Part shown: positions 1-9,670 of the stretch, piece after piece
How the letters are laid out: each line of letters opens with the position of its first letter
How positions within the stretch are numbered: position 1 is the first letter of the stretch
Source of the DNA: Pseudomonas marginalis
GTDB taxonomy: Bacteria > Pseudomonadota > Gammaproteobacteria > Pseudomonadales > Pseudomonadaceae
DNA: 64,000 bases
Direction of reading: 5' to 3'
Assembly: GCF_024169655.1 (NCBI RefSeq)
Contig: NZ_JALJWV010000001.1
Location: 3,415,001-3,479,000, forward strand
Notes under the pieces: model-generated
Told to the model about the DNA's origin: nothing
The model's database searches: none
The model's input: only the letters and a program-made list of their open reading frames with translations
Translations under genes and position numbers: made by a program

Positions 1-443
1 GGCTCGCCGATCTGGCCGCTGTCGATCACCGCTTTGAGGGCGCGATAACCTTCGTCATAAGGGCGCATGAAGCCCACTTGCACCAGGCGCTTGCCGTGCG
101 CCACTTCAGCTTCGACGATCCTGCGGCAGCCGTCGGCGGTGACCGCCAGCGGTTTTTCGCAGAACACCGGTTTGCCAGCGGCGATGGCCGCGAGCACGAA
201 CTCCTCATGGCTTGGACCCCAGGAGGTGACGAGAATGGCCTCAACCTGAGGCGAATCGATCAGCGCATGGCCGTCCGCATACACCTCCGCGTCCAGTTTC
301 AGATCCGCCACCACCTTGGCGGCCTGCGCAAGGTCGATGTCGGTCACCGCCACCACCTGGCTGTTGAGCAAGGTCTGGCTGCAACGACGAATATGGTCCC
401 GGCCGATAGCGCCCGTACCGATAACACCCAGCTTCAACGACAT
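1..443 (-). CDS. iolG: Inositol 2-dehydrogenase IolG (3' part beyond window)
   Basis: NAD-dependent oxidation of myo-inositol to scyllo-inosose, the first step of inositol catabolism. The visible 147 residues hold the N-terminal Rossmann fold with a GTGAIG dinucleotide-binding loop near residues 9-14, and the CEKP motif of the Gfo/Idh/MocA family, whose lysine is catalytic. The ATG at 441-443 is preceded by GAGGAG at a good distance, which fixes the start. The gene follows iolD with a 19-base gap on the same strand, so it is probably the downstream member of the iol operon. The C-terminal substrate domain lies outside the window. A scyllo-inositol or related dehydrogenase of the same family is the main alternative, but the iol context favours IolG. 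Confidence 0.88.
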   Translation of the reverse strand, partial: MSLKLGVIGTGAIGRDHIRRCSQTLLNSQVVAVTDIDLAQAAKVVADLKLDAEVYADGHALIDSPQVEAILVTSWGPSHEEFVLAAIAAGKPVFCEKPLAVTADGCRRIVEAEVAHGKRLVQVGFMRPYDEGYRALKAVIDSGQIGE

Positions 444-462
444 ACATTCACTCCTCTTGTTA

Positions 463-2394
463 TTAGTACTGCCGGGCCTTGGCCAGCTGTTCATTGAGTT
501 TTTTCGCCGCAGCACGGGTGCGTTCGCTGGTGGAGACCTGCGCCACGCCCACCCGCCACCACGACAGGTAGCCGTGGATCATGGTCTTGGGCAACACCTT
601 GATATCGATCAGCGTCGACACCGTTTGCGTGCGCGCATCGGCCAGCGCCGCTTCGAGCTGCGCCACGCTGCTGACCTTGTAGGTTTTGCAGCCGTAGGCC
701 GCCGCGCTCATGGCGAAGTCCACCGGCACCAGGCCGCCGTCGAGCTTGCCGCTCTCGGGGTTGCGGTAGCGGAACTCGGTGCCGAAGCTGTCCATGCCGT
801 TGCCGATCTGCAGGTTGTTGATGCAACCGAAGGCCATGTTGTCCAGCAGCACCACGTTGATCTTGCGCCGCTCCTGGATCGAGGTGGCCAGCTCCGAATG
901 CAGCATCATGTAGGAGCCATCGCCGACCAGCGCATACACCTCGCGCGTCGGCTCGGCCAGCTTCACGCCGAGCGCAGCGTTGATCTCGTAGCCCATGCAC
1001 GAATAACCGTACTCGACGTGGTAGGTGTTGACGCCCTTGCTGCGCCAACTGCGCTGCAAGTCACCGGGCAGGCTGCCGGCGGCGGCGACGATGATCGCGT
1101 CGTCGGCCAGGACCTGGTTGAGCACGCCAAGGACGCGACTTTGGGTCAGGCACGAGCCGGTCAGCTCGATGAATTCGCGCAGCACAGCGCGGTCCAGGTG
1201 GTCGTTGACCTCCGGCACGAAATCGTCGCCCGCGTATTCCACCTGATGCACCCGGTCGACTTCCGCGTCCAGTTGCGCCCTGGCGTCGCGTACCTGCTCA
1301 CCCCACCCGGAGCGATAATCCCCGAGTGCTGCGGCCAATGCCTCAAGGGCGACTTGCGCATCCGCCAGCACTTGCACGCCATCGAGCTTCAACGCGTCGC
1401 AGGGGCTGATATTGAGATTGAGGAACTGCACGTCAGCGTGCTTGAACAGCGACTTCGACGACGTGGTGAAATCGGTGTAACGCGTACCGATCCCGATGAT
1501 CAGGTCGGCCTCAGGGGCCAACAGGTTCGCGGCCAGGCAGCCGGTCTCGCCGATCCCGCCGACGTTCAGCGGATGGCTGGACACCACCGCGCTCTTGCCC
1601 GCCTGGGTTTCGGCGAAGGGAATCTCGAAGCGTTCGGCAAACGCCTGCAAGGCGGCATTCGCGCCGGAGTACTTGACCCCGCCGCCGCAGATGATCAACG
1701 GCTTGCGCTTGCCCTTGAAGGCCGCCACGGCGTCGCCAATCATCGCCTCGGTAGCCGGGCGACGGTCGAGGCGGTGGACGCGTTTTTGCAAGAAATAATC
1801 CGGGTAATCCCAGGCCTCGGCTTGCACATCCTGCGGCAGCGCCAGGGTGACGGCGCCGGTTTCGGCCGGATCGGTGAGCACGCGCATGGCGTGGATCGCC
1901 GCGCTCATCAATTGCTCGGGGCGGTTGATGCGGTCCCAGTATTTGCTCACCGAACGGAAGGCGTCGTTGGTGCTGATGCTCAGGTCATGGAACTGCTCGA
2001 TCTGTTGCAGCACCGGGTCGGGCTGGCGGCTGGCGTAGACATCGCCGGGCAACAACAGCAACGGGATACGGTTGGCCGTGGCGGTCGCGGCAGCAGTCAG
2101 CATATTCGCCGCCCCCGGGCCGACCGACGCGGTACACGCGTAGATCTTGCGCCGCAGGTGCTGCTTGGCAAAACCGATGGCAGCGTGGGCCATGCCTTGC
2201 TCGTTGCGGCCCTGGTGGACCACCAGGTCGCCGCTGTCCTGCGCCAGCGCCTGGCCCAGGCCAAGCACGTTGCCATGCCCAAAAATCGTGAACACCCCGG
2301 CGACAAACTTGCTCTGCACGCCATCGACTTCGATGTATTGGTTATCCAGAAACTTCACCAGGGCCTGGGCCATGGTCAATCGGGTGGTGGTCAT
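463..2394 (-). CDS. iolD: 3D-(3,5/4)-trihydroxycyclohexane-1,2-dione hydrolase IolD
   Basis: Thiamine-diphosphate enzyme of 643 residues that opens the ring of trihydroxycyclohexane-1,2-dione to give 5-deoxy-glucuronate, the third step of cytoplasmic inositol breakdown. It has the three-domain plan of acetolactate-synthase-like enzymes: N-terminal pyrimidine-binding domain, central domain, and a C-terminal pyrophosphate-binding domain with a GDGSYMM motif followed about 25 residues on by the Mg-binding Asn region. The start is supported by AAGGGG six bases upstream. It lies 10 bases after iolB and 19 before iolG, as expected for one operon. Length is normal for the family and no break is seen. 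Confidence 0.95.
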   Translation of the reverse strand: MTTTRLTMAQALVKFLDNQYIEVDGVQSKFVAGVFTIFGHGNVLGLGQALAQDSGDLVVHQGRNEQGMAHAAIGFAKQHLRRKIYACTASVGPGAANMLTAAATATANRIPLLLLPGDVYASRQPDPVLQQIEQFHDLSISTNDAFRSVSKYWDRINRPEQLMSAAIHAMRVLTDPAETGAVTLALPQDVQAEAWDYPDYFLQKRVHRLDRRPATEAMIGDAVAAFKGKRKPLIICGGGVKYSGANAALQAFAERFEIPFAETQAGKSAVVSSHPLNVGGIGETGCLAANLLAPEADLIIGIGTRYTDFTTSSKSLFKHADVQFLNLNISPCDALKLDGVQVLADAQVALEALAAALGDYRSGWGEQVRDARAQLDAEVDRVHQVEYAGDDFVPEVNDHLDRAVLREFIELTGSCLTQSRVLGVLNQVLADDAIIVAAAGSLPGDLQRSWRSKGVNTYHVEYGYSCMGYEINAALGVKLAEPTREVYALVGDGSYMMLHSELATSIQERRKINVVLLDNMAFGCINNLQIGNGMDSFGTEFRYRNPESGKLDGGLVPVDFAMSAAAYGCKTYKVSSVAQLEAALADARTQTVSTLIDIKVLPKTMIHGYLSWWRVGVAQVSTSERTRAAAKKLNEQLAKARQY

Positions 2395-2404
2395 GTCGCG
2401 CCCC

Positions 2405-3193
2405 TTAAAGGTCGAGCAGCCAGCTGTGCTGCGGGTCGTTATGAAAATGCCAGGCGCGCTTGGGGCCGGCCATCACATTGAGGTAATAGGACTCGTAGCC
2501 ATACGGCACGCTGACCGGGTGATAACCCTTGGGCACCACCACCAGGTCGCTGTTTTCCACGGCCATGGCCTCATCGATGCTGCGGTCGTCGGTGTACACC
2601 CGCTGGAACACGAAGCCCTGGGGCGGGTTGATCTGGTGGTAATAGGTTTCTTCGAGAAAGCTCTGGTGCGGCAGGTCGTCGGTGTCGTGCTTGTGCGGCG
2701 GGTAGCTCGACGAGTGCCCGGACGGCGTGCGCACCTCCACCACCAGCAGCGAATGGGCGGGCTCGCTGTCGGGCAGGATGTCGCACACGTAACGGGTGTT
2801 GGCACCTTTGCCGCGCACGCTGCGTTTGCACTGTTCGGGGCGGATCAAGCGTGGCGCGAAACCCGTCGCGCCAGGCGCGGCGCAGACCGCGAGCTGTACG
2901 TCGCTCAATGCCGTCACCTGGGCGTCGGTGCCCGGCGGCAGGTAAGCGGCAAAGGGCGATTTGTCTTCAAATACCGACTGACGATCGCCGAGGTTCTGCC
3001 AGCTAAAACCGTCGCCTTCGATCGTCACCCGACCGCTGAGCAGCACCAGGCACAGCTCCTGATCGCCGGCGGTGACTGGCAGGGTTTCGCCCAGGCTCAG
3101 GCGGTAGGCGGCGAAGCCGACGTAGTCCAGGCGACCTTCTTCGAGGGCGACCATGGTTTGCCCGCGCTTATGGCTCTTGACCAGCAAGCTCAT
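2405..3193 (-). CDS. iolB: 5-deoxy-glucuronate isomerase IolB
   Basis: Cupin-type isomerase of 262 residues that converts 5-deoxy-glucuronate to 5-dehydro-2-deoxygluconate (DKG), the substrate of IolC. The conserved C-terminal half contains the metal-ligand region around PPHKHD and the [11 protein letters not shown] stretch typical of IolB. The ATG at 3191-3193 overlaps the iolE stop as ATGA, and AGAGGA lies just upstream, so translation is probably coupled to iolE. It is followed by iolD after 10 bases. Confidence 0.95.
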   Translation of the reverse strand: MSLLVKSHKRGQTMVALEEGRLDYVGFAAYRLSLGETLPVTAGDQELCLVLLSGRVTIEGDGFSWQNLGDRQSVFEDKSPFAAYLPPGTDAQVTALSDVQLAVCAAPGATGFAPRLIRPEQCKRSVRGKGANTRYVCDILPDSEPAHSLLVVEVRTPSGHSSSYPPHKHDTDDLPHQSFLEETYYHQINPPQGFVFQRVYTDDRSIDEAMAVENSDLVVVPKGYHPVSVPYGYESYYLNVMAGPKRAWHFHNDPQHSWLLDL

Positions 3194-4083
3194 TGGCCCG
3201 TCCTCTCGTTGAGCAGCGCACGCAGGGTGTCATAGCCTTTTTTCGCATAGATATAGCTGGGCGCAACGGCTGGGTCCTGCTCGGCTTCGACCACCAGCCA
3301 GCCTTGGTAATCCGCGGCCAGCAGCACGTCGAGCAACGCGGCAAAGTCGATATCGCCGTCGCCCGGCACGGTGAAGGTGCCGTTGACGATGCAGTCGGGG
3401 AAGCTCCACATCTGGTTGCGCGCCAGTTGCACCACCGCTTTGCGCACGTCCTTGAAATGCACGTGGCACACCCGGTCGATGTGCTTGCGCAGTACTTCGA
3501 GGGGTTCGCCGCCGCCCATGTAGCAATGGCCCGAATCGAACAGCAGGCCGACTTCCGGGCCGGTGCGGCGCATCAGTTGATCGATGTCCTCCGGCGATTC
3601 GACATAGGCGCCCATATGGTGGTGGTAGGCCAGGCGCACGCCCTGGGACAGGGTAAAGCGCGCCAGTTCGGTGAGTTTATCGGCGTAGTCCTGCCAGGCC
3701 TGTTCGCTGTGGAAACGCGGGCGTTCGATCAGGCGGATGCGGGAGCCCTGGATCGAATCGGCGACTTCGCCGTACACCAGCACCGTAGCGCCATTGTGTC
3801 TGAGCAACTCGACGTGAGCGGCGATGGCTTCGATTTCCTGCGCCACCGAACGCTGGGCCAGGCGGCTCGAATACCAACCGGAGACCAGCGCCAGATCAAA
3901 GGGGCGCAACACATCGGCGACGCCCTTGGCGTCCTTGGGGAATTTGCCGTTGAGTTCAAAACCTTCGTAGCCAATCTGCTTGCCTTCGCTCAGGGCGGTG
4001 CTCAGCGGCGTTTCGCCGCCCAGGGCCGGCAGGTCGTCGTTGCTCCAGGAGATCGGGTTGATGCCAATTCGGATTGCGGGCAT
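3190..4083 (-). CDS. iolE: Myo-inosose-2 dehydratase IolE
   Basis: Dehydrates scyllo-inosose to trihydroxycyclohexane-1,2-dione, the second step of the pathway. It is a xylose-isomerase-like TIM barrel of 297 residues. The N-terminus MPAIRIGINPISWSND and the LLFDSGHCYMGGG metal-site segment are characteristic. I placed the start at 4081-4083, where AAAGG sits about 7 bases upstream. The reading frame stays open 14 codons further, but no better ribosome site is visible there. The stop overlaps the iolB start by four bases. A REP pair fills the 163-base gap to iolC upstream. Confidence 0.94.
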   Translation of the reverse strand: MPAIRIGINPISWSNDDLPALGGETPLSTALSEGKQIGYEGFELNGKFPKDAKGVADVLRPFDLALVSGWYSSRLAQRSVAQEIEAIAAHVELLRHNGATVLVYGEVADSIQGSRIRLIERPRFHSEQAWQDYADKLTELARFTLSQGVRLAYHHHMGAYVESPEDIDQLMRRTGPEVGLLFDSGHCYMGGGEPLEVLRKHIDRVCHVHFKDVRKAVVQLARNQMWSFPDCIVNGTFTVPGDGDIDFAALLDVLLAADYQGWLVVEAEQDPAVAPSYIYAKKGYDTLRALLNERTGQ

Positions 4084-4128
4084 GGCTGCACCTTTATTAT
4101 TTTCAGGTATCACTGAGATCTGCATTCT

Positions 4129-4216
4129 GTGGGAGGGAGCTTGCTCCCGATGGCGGTGGTGCAGTTACAGAAGTGTTGCCTGACACACTGCCTTCGGGAG
4201 CAAGCTCCCTCCCACA
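4129..4216. repeat. REP pair between iolC and iolE
   Basis: Two inverted copies of a Pseudomonas REP-like unit face each other: GTGGGAGGGAGCTTGCTCCC on the left and its complement ending in CTCCCTCCCAC on the right, about 30 bases apart. Each unit also has an internal GGGAGC-TT-GCTCCC stem. It lies inside the iol operon, where such hairpins may stabilise upstream mRNA or dampen downstream expression. That role is inferred. Confidence 0.85.
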
Positions 4217-4246
4217 TTGGATTACATTTCAAATTAAGCACTGCGC

Positions 4247-6184
4247 TCAGCTTCTGGCACTGCACCAGGCACTTATCAATTGCTCGAAAGTGGCCTGGAC
4301 TTGCCGGATCAGGGTCTCGTCATCAATCTCCCCCGCCATCCACGCGCGGCTCGGTGCCTGGAAGATCGTGCGCCCCACCGCAAAACCACGGCAGGTGCGG
4401 CTCTGGCTGGCCTGGCGGAAGCCCTCGGCCAGGCGTTCGGCCGACGCATTCAGGCCCAGCAACACCACGCCACGGCAGTACGGGTCGCGTTCCTCGATCA
4501 GTTCGTCGAGTTTTTTCCAGTCCTCGGCCGACTGCGCCTCGATCTTCCACCACGCCGGGTAGATCCCCAGGTTGTACAGGCGCTTGAGGCTGCGGTAGAG
4601 CACATCGGGGTAGGTGGATGGGTGATCCTTGGGCGGGATGACTTCCAGCAACAGCTCATGTCCGCTGACCAGCGAAGCCTCGTACACCGCCTTGAGTTGC
4701 GCTTCCTGTTCCAGGCGCAGCAGCGGTTCGTCATCGGGGTGGTATTGCACCAGGCACTTGATGATTTGCTCCTGGGGCCAGGCGATCAGGTTGCTGCCGA
4801 TCGAACGGCCGTGTTCGAACGCCAGGGGCCGCGAGTTCTGCACCTCCACCGGGCGTGCGATCCACCAGCCACGACCGCTGGCGGCGTTGAGCGCGTCCTG
4901 GCCGAAGCGCTGGTCGGCGAGCAAGCCCACATCGGCCTCGACGCCCTGCTCGCGCAGCTTCTTCTCCACGCGCTCGACGGCCTGGATAAACAGTTGCTTG
5001 ATCGCGCTGATGCGGCTCGCGTCCTGGCCACCGCGTTGGGCCAGGTCGACCAGTTGCCAACGGTGGTCGAAGGCAAATACGAACAGCTGCTTCCAGGCCT
5101 TGCGCGGCACCGTGACGCGGTGCAGGCGTTGCAGAGTCGCGTCTTGATCGGGACGGGTGATCGGCACCGGGCTGTTGAACAGGTAATCCAGCTCGGCGGG
5201 CGTCGGCATGGCCGGTGCGCAGGCGTGGCGCGACACCACCAAACCACCGCAGGCATTGGCCAACTGGCTGCATCGCGCGTCGTTGGCATCGTTCAGCCAG
5301 CCGCTGAGAAAGCCCGCCATGAACGCATCGCCGGCACCCAGCACGTTTAGCACTTCGACGCGCACGCCGGGGTAGATCGCGCCGTCTTCCAAGCGTGCCG
5401 GGATCGCGCCGTGGATCACCGTGCAACCCTGCGGGCCGAGCTTGAGCACCAGGGTCGCCGGGGTCAGCTCACGGACCGTGCGCAGGGCGCTGAGCAAATC
5501 CTCACTGCCGCCGGCGATCAAGAACTCCTCTTCAGTACCGACGATCAGATCAAAGCGCGGCAGGATGTTCTGCACGTGCTGGCTGACACTGCGGTCGGCG
5601 ACAAACCGGGTTTCCCCATCGGCCTTGCCTGCCAGGCCCCACAACACCGGGCGGTAGTCGATGTCCAGCACGCGCCGGACGTTGTGTTTGGCCGCGTAAT
5701 CCAGGGCCTGGAGGCTGGCCTTGTACACGCCGTCGGTGGAGAAATGCGTGCCGGTAATCAACAGGGCCTTGCTGGAGGCGATAAAGGCTTCGCTGATGTC
5801 TTCGGCGCGCAGGGCCATGTCGGCGCAGTTTTCGCGGTAGAACACCAGCGGGAAGGTTTCGCGGTCCTTGAGGCCGAGCAACACCAGGGCGGTGAGGCGT
5901 TCCGGGTCGACCTTGATGCCGCTGACATCGCAGCCTTCACGGGCCAGGGATTCCGTCAGGAAGCGGCCCATATGGTCGTCCCCGACCCGGCTCAACATCG
6001 CCGACTTGAGGCCCAGGCGTGCGGTGCCGAAGGCGATGTTGGCGGAAGAACCGCCGAGGTACTTGGCAAAGCTGGAAACGTCCTCAAGCCGCGCACCGAC
6101 TTGCTGTGCATAGAGGTCGACGCCCAGGCGCCCGAGGCAAATCAGATCCAATTGACGCCCACTGGCAAAACGAGTCTGGCCCAT
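4247..6184 (-). CDS. iolC: Bifunctional 5-dehydro-2-deoxygluconokinase / DUF2090 aldolase-like protein (IolC-IolJ type fusion)
   Basis: A 645-residue fusion. The N-terminal ~320 residues are a PfkB-family sugar kinase (GGSSANIAFG near 44-53; the signature GAGDAF near residue 288 carries the catalytic Asp), which phosphorylates DKG. The C-terminal ~315 residues match DUF2090, a class I aldolase-like domain proposed to split the phosphorylated product into dihydroxyacetone phosphate and malonate semialdehyde. That activity comes from family knowledge and context, not from visible residues. The start at 6182-6184 has AGGAG seven bases upstream; an open-frame extension of 13 codons lacks such a site. 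It is the first gene of the minus-strand iol operon and is divergent from iolR. Confidence 0.92.
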   Translation of the reverse strand: MGQTRFASGRQLDLICLGRLGVDLYAQQVGARLEDVSSFAKYLGGSSANIAFGTARLGLKSAMLSRVGDDHMGRFLTESLAREGCDVSGIKVDPERLTALVLLGLKDRETFPLVFYRENCADMALRAEDISEAFIASSKALLITGTHFSTDGVYKASLQALDYAAKHNVRRVLDIDYRPVLWGLAGKADGETRFVADRSVSQHVQNILPRFDLIVGTEEEFLIAGGSEDLLSALRTVRELTPATLVLKLGPQGCTVIHGAIPARLEDGAIYPGVRVEVLNVLGAGDAFMAGFLSGWLNDANDARCSQLANACGGLVVSRHACAPAMPTPAELDYLFNSPVPITRPDQDATLQRLHRVTVPRKAWKQLFVFAFDHRWQLVDLAQRGGQDASRISAIKQLFIQAVERVEKKLREQGVEADVGLLADQRFGQDALNAASGRGWWIARPVEVQNSRPLAFEHGRSIGSNLIAWPQEQIIKCLVQYHPDDEPLLRLEQEAQLKAVYEASLVSGHELLLEVIPPKDHPSTYPDVLYRSLKRLYNLGIYPAWWKIEAQSAEDWKKLDELIEERDPYCRGVVLLGLNASAERLAEGFRQASQSRTCRGFAVGRTIFQAPSRAWMAGEIDDETLIRQVQATFEQLISAWCSARS

Positions 6185-6281
6185 GCTGGCTCCTGTTATT
6201 TTTATCAGCCTGCGTTGTGCCACCGTGGCGACGGCAAACGCTCTTGGTGGAGCAGACTAGAACGTTCAGCGAACTCAATCA

Positions 6282-6322
6282 ATATTTATTCCATAATTAT
6301 TTTTAGTGGAATTTTTATTCCA
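6282..6322. promoter_or_regulatory. Candidate IolR operators in the iolC-iolR divergent region
   Basis: The AT-rich intergenic stretch holds a palindrome, TGGAAT-TTTT-ATTCCA at 6307-6322, which contains GGAA-N6-TTCC exactly. That is the spacing I recall for the RpiR-type IolR site of Sinorhizobium meliloti. Another ATTCCA half-site lies at 6288-6293 and pairs with the TGGAAT at 6307 as a wider inverted repeat. The location between the divergent iolC and iolR genes suits a repressor controlling both. Confidence 0.6.
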
Positions 6323-6467
6323 ATACGTCAGCATAGAGGCACGCCAGCGACACTGCATCGTTTCAGCCGCCCACTCGCTGGCGCATGCCGGGGTATTTTT
6401 TTGCGCCTACCCTGTAGACTTGCGCCCACCATCAGCGCACCAGATGAACCCGCCAAAAGGATTGCCC

Positions 6468-7388
6468 ATGTCCCGCACCGATCAGCCGGCCACGCCCGAG
6501 ACCGCTCCCCAAGACACTCTCGCCAGCCCCCCGATCAATGCCGAACGCCTGCTGCAGCTGATCACCGACGAATACGAAAGCCTGCCACGCCAGCTCAAGC
6601 GCATCGCCAGCTACATGAGCCAGCAGAGCGACCGGATCATGGTCGACCGTATCAGCGACATCGCCCGCGAATGCGAAGTGCATCCGTCGGCCATCGTGCG
6701 GTTTTCCCAGCGTTTCGGGTTCAGCGGGTTCAGTGAGATGCAGGCGCTGTTTCGCGAGGCGTACACCCACAAGACCACGCCGGTGCAGAACTATCAGCAG
6801 CGCATCCGCAGCATGATCGCCAACAAGTCGCAGAAGGCCAGTGGCGGCGACCTGGCGCGCGAGTGCGTCAACGCCACCCTCTCGGGCATTGAGCGCCTGG
6901 GCCTGGAACTGGATGACACGGCGTTCGAAAAAGCCGTGGACCTGGTGGTCAACGCCGACAACATCTACGTGGTTGGCGTGCGCCGTTCGTTTGCGGTGGC
7001 CGACTACCTGGTCTACAACCTGCAGCACACCAACAAGCGCATCCACCTGATCTCGGGCCTGGGCGGCAGCTACCGCGAGCAGATGCGCAGCGTGCGCGCC
7101 AATGACCTGGTGATCGCCATCAGCTTCACGCCCTATGGCAAAGAGACCCAGCACTGCCTGCGTATCGCCCAGCACCACCAGGCCAAGACCCTGATCATTA
7201 CCGACAGCAACCTGTCGCCCCTGGCCAAGCGCGCGAACGCAGTGTTGCTGGTGAATGAAGGCTCATCGTTTGCCTTCCGCTCCCTGAGCGCCACGTTGTG
7301 CCTGTGCCAGGCGTTGTTCATCGCGGTGGCGTATCGCCTGGAGTTGAAGGTGGATGAGATTCATGAGCAGGTGGGCTTCGATGATTGA
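6468..7388 (+). CDS. iolR: RpiR-family transcriptional regulator of inositol genes (IolR)
   Basis: A 306-residue regulator with an N-terminal RpiR-type helix-turn-helix (around residues 30-105, including PSAIVRFSQRFGFSGFSE) and a C-terminal SIS sugar-phosphate-binding domain (roughly 145-275, with a SFTPYGKET loop). It probably represses the divergent iol operon and responds to a phosphorylated pathway intermediate; this is inferred from family and position. The start at 6468 has AAAGG seven bases upstream. An ATG at 6444 and a longer open frame exist, but they add a poorly conserved leader. Confidence 0.88.
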   Translation: MSRTDQPATPETAPQDTLASPPINAERLLQLITDEYESLPRQLKRIASYMSQQSDRIMVDRISDIARECEVHPSAIVRFSQRFGFSGFSEMQALFREAYTHKTTPVQNYQQRIRSMIANKSQKASGGDLARECVNATLSGIERLGLELDDTAFEKAVDLVVNADNIYVVGVRRSFAVADYLVYNLQHTNKRIHLISGLGGSYREQMRSVRANDLVIAISFTPYGKETQHCLRIAQHHQAKTLIITDSNLSPLAKRANAVLLVNEGSSFAFRSLSATLCLCQALFIAVAYRLELKVDEIHEQVGFDD

Positions 7389-7422
7389 CGGAGGATCTAT
7401 CACCGGAGCAGCCGATTGACAC

Positions 7423-7448
7423 GCCTTCATCGCAGGCAAGCCCGCACA
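7423..7448. repeat. Single REP-like arm downstream of iolR
   Basis: The stretch GCCTTCATCGCAGGCAAGCC followed by CGCAC resembles one arm of the Pseudomonas REP units seen elsewhere in the window. No partner arm is visible, so it looks like a solitary or decayed unit. It lies between iolR and the two-component genes. Confidence 0.35.
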
Positions 7449-7575
7449 TAAGGGTAGGCGGTGTTTATGAAGACTGTGTCAGTTTTGCCAACATGAAGTT
7501 TTATTTAGGAAGCGTTCAGCCATTTCTTGGCAAAATGCCCACACTTCTAGTGTGAATCGCTCACCAGGTAATCCT

Positions 7576-8259
7576 ATGACCCGTATTTTGACCATCGAGG
7601 ATGACGCCGTAACGGCCCGCGAGATCGTCGCCGAGCTGAGTAGCCATGGACTGGATGTAGATTGGGTGGACAACGGTCGCGAAGGCCTGGTCCGCGCCGT
7701 GAGTGGTGATTACGACCTGATCACCCTTGACCGTATGCTGCCGGAACTCGATGGCCTGGCCATCGTCACCACCCTGCGCACCATCGGCGTGTCGACGCCG
7801 ATCCTGATGATCAGCGCGCTCTCCGATGTCGACGAGCGGGTACGCGGCCTGCGCGCCGGTGGGGACGACTACCTGACCAAGCCGTTCGCCTCCGATGAAA
7901 TGGCCGCCCGCGTCGAAGTGCTGCTGCGGCGTAAAAGCACGGTCAAGGAATTCGAAACCGCCCTGCGCGTGGCCGACCTTGAGCTGAACCTGATCAGCCG
8001 TGAAGCCAGCCGCGCCGAGCAGCCGCTGAGCCTGCTGCCCACCGAATACAAACTGCTGGAATTCCTGATGCGCAACACCGGGCAGATTCTGTCGCGGATG
8101 ATGATCTTCGAGGAAGTCTGGGGTTATCACTTCGACCCCGGCACCAACCTGATCGATGTCCACATCGGGCGCCTGCGCAAGAAGATCGATCCACCGGGCC
8201 TCACGCCGCTGATCCGCACGGTACGAGGTTCCGGTTATGTCATTGCTGAACCCCTCTAA
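7576..8259 (+). CDS. OmpR-family response regulator
   Basis: A 227-residue two-domain regulator. The receiver (about 1-118) has the acidic pair at residues 9-10, the phospho-acceptor Asp52 in LDRMLPELDG, Ser80, and Lys102 in DDYLTKPF. The C-terminal half is a winged helix ending in the usual RTVRGSGYVI wing. The start ATG at 7576 follows an AGG-rich stretch; an upstream in-frame extension of eight codons is less likely. It overlaps the sensor kinase gene by 23 bases, so the two are co-translated. The signal and target genes cannot be read from the sequence. Confidence 0.9.
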   Translation: MTRILTIEDDAVTAREIVAELSSHGLDVDWVDNGREGLVRAVSGDYDLITLDRMLPELDGLAIVTTLRTIGVSTPILMISALSDVDERVRGLRAGGDDYLTKPFASDEMAARVEVLLRRKSTVKEFETALRVADLELNLISREASRAEQPLSLLPTEYKLLEFLMRNTGQILSRMMIFEEVWGYHFDPGTNLIDVHIGRLRKKIDPPGLTPLIRTVRGSGYVIAEPL

Positions 8260-9631
8260 GGGCTGGCGCTCCTCCAGCAGCCGCTTGCTGGCGCTGTACA
8301 GTTCGCTGTTCGTGGCCTGGAGCTGCATCCTCATGGGGGTGCTGTATTACGAGGTGTCGGGTTATCTAAGCGACCTGTCGCGCCATTCGCTGATGCAGCG
8401 TCAGCACCTGTTCCAGCGCTTCGACGGCGACGAACTGGTGGAAGCGCTGACCACCAGCATGACCTTCGACATGAAGGGTGTAGACGCCTATGGCCTGTTC
8501 GATGAGCAATTTCGCCCATTGAGCGGGCCGATCCATGCGATCCCGTCCGACTTACCCCTGGACGGCAAGATCCATGCCCTGGCCAATTGCCTCGACTCCG
8601 ACGACCCGAAACTGCCCAAAGACAGCTGCGACGCCGTCGCCACCCACACCGCGGACGGCCGCTGGCTGGTGCTGGTGCGCGCCAACGGCTCGCTGTTCGG
8701 GGTGACTCGGATCATCTGGCACGCGCTGCTGTGGGCGGTGTCCCTGACCATCATCCCCGGCGCCGCCGGCTGGCATTTACTGCGCCGCCGCCCGTTGCGA
8801 AGGATTCGCGGCATCCAGGCCAGTGCCGAGGCCATCGTCGCCGGCGACCTCACCCATCGCCTGCCGCTGTCGAACCGGCGTGACGAACTGGACATGCTCG
8901 CCGCCATCGTCAACGCCATGCTCGACCGCATCGAGAAGCTGATGAACGAGGTCAAAGGCGTGTGCGACAACATCGCCCACGACCTGCGTACCCCGCTCAC
9001 CCGCCTGCGCGCGCAGTTGTACCGCATCAAGCAACAGGCCGAACAAGACTCGGCCCACGCGGTGCAACTGGACGACGCCATCGCGGAAACCGACACCCTG
9101 ATGGCGCGCTTTCGCGGGCTGTTGCGCATCTCGGAACTGGAAGACCACCAGCGCCGCTCGGGTTTCCTGGTGCTGGACCCGCTACCGCTGCTGCGCGAAC
9201 TGCACGACTTTTATCTGCCCCTGGCCGAGGAAGGCGAACTGCGACTAGTACTCGACACGCCGCCATCCCTGCCCTGGATCACCGGCGACCGGGCCTTGCT
9301 GTTCGAGGCCCTGGCCAACCTGCTGAGCAACTCGATCAAGTTCAGCCCACCGGGCGGCGAAGTGATTTTGCGCGGGGTCAACGATGCGGGCAGCACGCGT
9401 ATCGAAGTCCACGACTCCGGCCCTGGCATTCCCGTAGCAGAACGCAAGGCGGTGTTCCAGCGGTTCTATCGCGTGGATGAAAGCGACCAGCAAGGCGGGT
9501 TTGGGTTGGGCTTGTCGATTGTCGCGGCAATCATCAATCTGCATGGTTTCAAGCTGGACGTCGGCACCAGCCAGCGCGGCGGTGCGCGGTTGGTGCTGGA
9601 GTGTCGCCAGCAACTGATGCCCGAAGCCTGA
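8237..9631 (+). CDS. Membrane sensor histidine kinase
   Basis: Partner of the preceding regulator; 464 residues. There is a membrane helix near 17-40, a periplasmic sensor region of about 110 residues with a Cys pair, a second helix near 158-180, then HAMP (about 180-235), a dimerisation/phosphoacceptor domain with His248 in IAHDLRTPL, and an HATPase domain with Asn365, DSGPGIP near 393-399 and GFGLGLS near 421-427. All catalytic boxes are intact. The overlapping start is accepted because the first residues lead directly into the membrane helix. Confidence 0.9.
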   Translation: MSLLNPSKGWRSSSSRLLALYSSLFVAWSCILMGVLYYEVSGYLSDLSRHSLMQRQHLFQRFDGDELVEALTTSMTFDMKGVDAYGLFDEQFRPLSGPIHAIPSDLPLDGKIHALANCLDSDDPKLPKDSCDAVATHTADGRWLVLVRANGSLFGVTRIIWHALLWAVSLTIIPGAAGWHLLRRRPLRRIRGIQASAEAIVAGDLTHRLPLSNRRDELDMLAAIVNAMLDRIEKLMNEVKGVCDNIAHDLRTPLTRLRAQLYRIKQQAEQDSAHAVQLDDAIAETDTLMARFRGLLRISELEDHQRRSGFLVLDPLPLLRELHDFYLPLAEEGELRLVLDTPPSLPWITGDRALLFEALANLLSNSIKFSPPGGEVILRGVNDAGSTRIEVHDSGPGIPVAERKAVFQRFYRVDESDQQGGFGLGLSIVAAIINLHGFKLDVGTSQRGGARLVLECRQQLMPEA

Positions 9632-9670
9632 GACCTCCCACATTGGAGCTCAGTTGCCGGATCGGTCGGG

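Noticed and set aside
316..2481. Long open frame on the plus strand (721 codons) opposite iolD and iolB
   Set aside because: It is antisense to two well-recognised genes, its composition is Arg/His/Gln-rich, and it matches no family; a GC-rich shadow frame.
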